35,178 bases of DNA from Vibrio sp. AND4 (lineage in GTDB: Bacteria; Pseudomonadota; Gammaproteobacteria; Enterobacterales; Vibrionaceae): the NCBI RefSeq assembly GCF_000171815.1, contig NZ_ABGR01000021.1, positions 1 to 35,178 on the forward strand, given 5' to 3'. The translations under genes were made by a program, and so were the position numbers. Positions 32,396 to 35,178 of this stretch are shown in pieces; the stretch's first letter is position 1, and each line of letters begins with the position of its first letter. The notes below the pieces were generated by a model. The model did no database searches, was not told the origin of the DNA, and saw only the letters and a list, made by a program, of their open reading frames with translations.

Positions 32396-32440
32396 TCATG
32401 AGGTGCTCACCTCATCCCCTGACACGGACTCCTCCGTGCG
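32396..32440 (-). promoter_or_regulatory. Structured speA leader: two tandem hairpins with a possible 9-codon upstream ORF
   Basis: Two perfect inverted repeats lie 7 bases apart: CACGGA with TCCGTG (32423-32428/32433-32438) and ATGAGGTG with CACCTCAT (32398-32405/32408-32415). On the minus strand GGAGGAG forms the first loop and left arm and sits just before GTG (32425), which opens a frame of nine codons ending TGA at 32396. A run of six T follows the second hairpin by 7 bases. The whole 32330-32745 gap holds this leader and an AT-rich segment. A 9-bp inverted repeat without T tract (32703-32711 with 32725-32733) lies just past rimB. No other gene was seen. Confidence 0.55.
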
Positions 32441-32745
32441 CGCGCATTAACGGATAAAACTTAACCAAAGTCTAATGATTAAAATTTGTATTTTCGATTA
32501 ATCGCTTTTGTCATTCTGTGGTGTGAATATTTTTTCATAGGGTGTCCATTGTGCTGTTATAGCTAGTCTGAACAGTAAGCGTTTGGTCGGTGGGCACAAC
32601 AATAAATACTCACTAAACAGGGAGATGTTTTGCAATTGCACAGAATTCAGAGTTACATCCAAACCACTTATCCCGCCGAGTACTCAGACGAATAGCTGTT
32701 GCCAGATGAGCGAATGCGGAGTTTGCTCATCTGAAGTTATAGTCA

Positions 32746-33174
32746 TTAGGACGCTAATAAGTGAGATTGGCTCGGGTCTACCAAGACTTTGTCAGCCATA
32801 GCCTGACGACCTAACAACATCATGTAGGTCATTTTTTCACGGTTAGTCAGAGTGATGTCAATCGGCCACTCTTGGTCACCCATGCGCAGCATCGTAGTGA
32901 TCATACAGCGGTGTTCGAACGTTCCGTTTGATGATTTCACTTTGCGGCTCGTCTTCATTGGGGCTTTACAACGAACCACTTGTTCTAGGTGGTAAATATC
33001 TGGATGTAGGTCGAACTCTACGTATGACTGACCGTCTTGCTCAGTACAATCTATGTTATCTACGTGCAAAGAAGAAGTCTGTGCGCCTGTATCAATACGC
33101 GCTTCAAGGTGAGTAATCCCTAACTCAGGTAAGCAAATTGCTTCGGTGTTCCCAATGATCACTTTTTGATTCAT
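32746..33174 (-). CDS. rimB: RimB-like retropepsin-type protease (ATP-dependent zinc protease family)
   Basis: 142 residues. The single DTGA motif (ARIDTGAQTSSLHVDNI) and the final GRQAMADKVLVDPSQS match PF05618-type proteins, annotated as ATP-dependent zinc proteases but with a retropepsin-like aspartic core. In Pseudomonas the RimB protein of this type acts with RimK and RimA in controlling glutamate addition to ribosomal protein S6. It lies 56 bases after rimK on the same strand, which supports the pairing. No signal peptide, so cytoplasmic. The start at 33174 (MNQKVIIGNTEAI) is the natural N-terminus of the family. No T-tailed terminator seen. Confidence 0.82.
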   Translation of the reverse strand: MNQKVIIGNTEAICLPELGITHLEARIDTGAQTSSLHVDNIDCTEQDGQSYVEFDLHPDIYHLEQVVRCKAPMKTSRKVKSSNGTFEHRCMITTMLRMGDQEWPIDITLTNREKMTYMMLLGRQAMADKVLVDPSQSHLLAS

Positions 33175-33230
33175 AGTGTCATCCCAGCGGTGAGTGATAA
33201 AGAGCCTGTGGGCTCTTATTCAATTAATTA

Positions 33231-34136
33231 TTAGCCTTTACCGCGAGTACGGTTAGCGTGTGGTTTTGCGTTCTTCTCAATGAAGTCGAAGATCATGCCA
33301 GCAACGTCTTTTTCTGTGGCTTTTTCGATGCCTTCAAGACCTGGAGAGGAGTTTACTTCCATCACAACAGGGCCGTTTTTAGATTGAAGAATATCAACCC
33401 CACATAGGTTGAGTCCCATCACTTTTGCGGCGTTTATCGCCGTTGCGCGTTCTTCTTTAGTCAGCTTCACGAGTTCGGCGGAGCCACCACGGTGAAGGTT
33501 CGAGCGAAACTCACCTTCTTTGGCCTGCCGCTTCATTGCCGCGATAACTTTATTACCAACAACGAGACAACGGATATCGGCGCCGTTTGCTTCTTCGATA
33601 AATTCTTGCACCATGATGTTTGCTTTAAGCCCCATGAACGCTTCGATTACGCTTTCTGCTGCTTTGGTTGTCTCAGCAAGTACAACGCCAATACCTTGAG
33701 TGCCCTCAAGTAGCTTGATGACCAATGGTGCCCCGCCGACGTTTTTGATCACGTCCTGAATGTTGTCAGGGCGGTGAGCAAAACCTGTACGAGGCAGACC
33801 AATGCCTTTTCTTGACAGCAGTTGCATTGATCGTAGCTTGTCACGGGAGCGACTGATTGCGACAGACTCGTTCACACAGAACGTGCCCATCATTTCAAAC
33901 TGACGCACAACCGCTGTACCGTAAAAAGTGATAGATGCGCCAATGCGAGGAATGACTGCGTCGTACTTTGGCAATTCTTCACCCTTGTAGCGAATTTTAG
34001 GGTTGTTACTCGTAATATCCATATAGCAGTGCAACGTGTCGATCACATCGACTTGATGTCCGCGGTCTTCACCCGCCTGCTTTAGGCGGAGAGTCGAGTA
34101 TAGATTCCCATTACGAGAGAGAATAGCAATACGCAT
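33231..34136 (-). CDS. rimK: RimK: ribosomal protein S6 glutamate ligase
   Basis: 301 residues, ATP-grasp family. Adds glutamate residues to the C-terminus of ribosomal protein S6. N-terminal pre-ATP-grasp domain ([20 protein letters not shown]), then [20 protein letters not shown], the ATP loop [51 protein letters not shown] and [16 protein letters not shown], all intact. Length matches E. coli RimK (300). AAGGA lies 7 nt before the ATG. The gene heads a rimK-rimB pair; rimA is not seen here. Confidence 0.95.
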   Translation of the reverse strand: MRIAILSRNGNLYSTLRLKQAGEDRGHQVDVIDTLHCYMDITSNNPKIRYKGEELPKYDAVIPRIGASITFYGTAVVRQFEMMGTFCVNESVAISRSRDKLRSMQLLSRKGIGLPRTGFAHRPDNIQDVIKNVGGAPLVIKLLEGTQGIGVVLAETTKAAESVIEAFMGLKANIMVQEFIEEANGADIRCLVVGNKVIAAMKRQAKEGEFRSNLHRGGSAELVKLTKEERATAINAAKVMGLNLCGVDILQSKNGPVVMEVNSSPGLEGIEKATEKDVAGMIFDFIEKNAKPHANRTRGKG

Positions 34137-34241
34137 GGCAATTCCTTAGTCAGTCAGTACCAAATTAAAATTAAATATAGGTTATAGTGAACTGGTTGCA
34201 TATATTGTGACATAGTCCACACGTTTCAACGATTTAGAATT

Positions 34242-34257
34242 GTGGTTGGACAACCAC
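34242..34257. repeat. Short inverted repeat in the rimK upstream region
   Basis: GTGGTTG (34242-34248) and CAACCAC (34251-34257) form a 7-bp dyad about 105 bases before rimK, possibly an operator. The rest of the 34137-34456 gap is AT-rich, without a recognisable gene. Confidence 0.4.
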
Positions 34258-34456
34258 GTCGTTAGAGGCTCGCACCTTAGGGGGTTTTCTCATTAGATGA
34301 AAACGAAAAAATATCATCGATACAACAAAAATAATTTATTGAATTCTTATGTCTTACTGGATACGACGGTCAAGGGTAAGAAAAAAGAAAATTGAATTTA
34401 AAATGAATGACTTTCGATACATAACTGCCAAACGGCTGTAAAGGTGACCTGAAATA

Positions 34457-35178
34457 TCAACAGGCTCCAATCACACTCAATAAGACCTGCTTTATGGTTT
34501 GATAGCGAAGTGGCAATGTGCGACTGTGTTTTGTCACTAAGAACAGATCTTCATACACGGGGCGTTTTAACTCGGCGACATACAAGGTTTCTCTCAACGA
34601 AAAGCTTTCTACTGCACTGCGCGGCAAAACGGTAAAGCCGAGCCCTTTGCTCACGGGCAATAAGATTTGGCTTAATTGATTAACGTAGCCTGATAGCGGT
34701 AGATCACTGATCTTAAGTTCCTTTAAAAGAGGCTCGGCGCATTGTTCGAAAAATAGCGCCATGTAGTGTTTGGCATCTGGGTGCCCAATTACACCGCAGC
34801 TTTTTAGTCGCTCCGACGTTAACGTTTTTCCTTTATAGGATTGAGGTAAGATCAAGCATAACGTCTCTCGACCAATTTGCTCGCTTTGGAACTCGCCTTT
34901 GTTTGGTGAATAGGTCACTATGCCCATATCAATTCGTCCTTTAGCCACTCCGTCGAGAATAGATTGGTTAGGAGCCGCCTCCAGGTGAATCGATAAAGCC
35001 TTATGTTGCTGCTGTTTTTCGAGTAGCGGGTCAAACAGCCTTAAAGCAAGTGCGCCAGACATGCGAGTTTGCAGTATCCGGAATAAGATCATCATAGCTC
35101 AACTTTTCCAGTAGATTTTTTTCTCTTTTTCCTAACTCTGATGCGTAGCATAAACCATACGACCTTGCTCAGTCAGTC
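34457..35178 (-). pseudogene. LysR-type transcriptional regulator, frame disrupted and cut by the window edge
   Basis: The readable C-terminal part (from about 35095) is a LysR-type effector-binding domain: MSGALALRLFDPLL, ILDGVAKGRIDMGIV, LPVSKGLGFTVLPRSAVE. Upstream in the same frame, 35134-35176 encodes LTEQGRMVYATHQS, the standard end of a LysR helix-turn-helix domain, but then hits TAG (35132-35134) and TGA (35099-35101). A second frame bridges the gap with a plausible linker helix (ELGKREKNLLEKLSYDD). So one base seems lost after ATHQS and another frame change occurs near the GATGATC repeat. The N-terminal DNA-binding part continues beyond the window. Either a pseudogene or indel errors. 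The target is unknown; a divergent neighbour may lie outside. Confidence 0.75.

Noticed and set aside
32396..32440. Guanidine-II (mini-ykkC) riboswitch before speA
   Set aside because: Two tandem hairpins are present, but neither loop carries the ACGR tetraloop that defines that class.
32583..32801. 72-codon plus-strand frame between speA and rimB
   Set aside because: Runs into the 3' end of rimB on the other strand, has no ribosome site and no recognisable domain. The many Cys/Ser look random.
1..35178. Mobile elements, CRISPR arrays, tRNA/rRNA genes, integron attC arrays
   Set aside because: No transposase or integrase frames, no regularly spaced repeats and no tRNA-like cloverleaf or rRNA sequence were recognised by eye. 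A tool-based search could still find small or divergent cases.

Overview
The window looks like a chromosomal segment, probably the second chromosome, of a Vibrio in the V. parahaemolyticus / V. alginolyticus / V. harveyi group. This rests on the TonB2-type operon with its TtpC, DUF3450 and TPR partners, the Vibrio-type speA-speB pair, an OmpU-like porin, YibL, and the moderate G+C content. The species is inferred from gene content and remembered family resemblance, not from a search. No rRNA, tRNA, IS element, integrase or CRISPR array was seen.

Layout. (1) 1-2655: the tail of an unknown protein with a strong terminator, then an AT-rich Ig-repeat lipoprotein on the minus strand. (2) 2656-5000: a perfect 25-nt Fur-type palindrome drives a TonB-dependent receptor. 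(3) 5169-8018: yibL, a frameshifted fermentative D-lactate dehydrogenase gene, a YkuD L,D-transpeptidase-fold protein and a glycerophosphodiesterase. (4) 8276-17530: a two-component system (response regulator plus kinase, stop/start overlap), a TonB-dependent siderophore receptor, and a tightly packed TonB2-type energy-transduction operon (DUF3450, TtpC-like, ExbB, ExbD, TonB, TPR). (5) 17757-24217: a nine-gene Fur-boxed operon encoding a PepSY membrane protein, DUF2271, DUF4198, a small periplasmic protein, a DUF6162-like protein, and a metal ABC importer with two binding proteins. (6) 24431-30417: a porin, a lipoprotein-type oligopeptidase B, an EmrD-like efflux pump and agmatinase. (7) 30419-35178: arginine decarboxylase with a structured leader, rimB-like and rimK, and a disrupted LysR-type regulator running off the end.

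How it fits together. Regions 4 and 5 read as one continuous iron-acquisition island. The sensor pair probably detects a ferric siderophore and switches on the receptor. The TonB2 complex powers the receptor. The nine-gene operon matches, in gene types and order, what I recall of the Pseudomonas aeruginosa fpvGHJK-fpvCDEF locus, which strips iron from pyoverdine in the periplasm and imports it. The Vibrio version adds DUF2271, DUF4198 and a 106-residue protein, and its second binding protein has lost the metal-ligand histidines. I consider this the most interesting system here. Four Fur-like sites lie before the four iron-related transcription units, and each has a TGTAAAT motif just upstream.

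Two genes (ldhA and the LysR regulator) are broken by small indels. Either both are recent pseudogenes or the assembly contains base errors.
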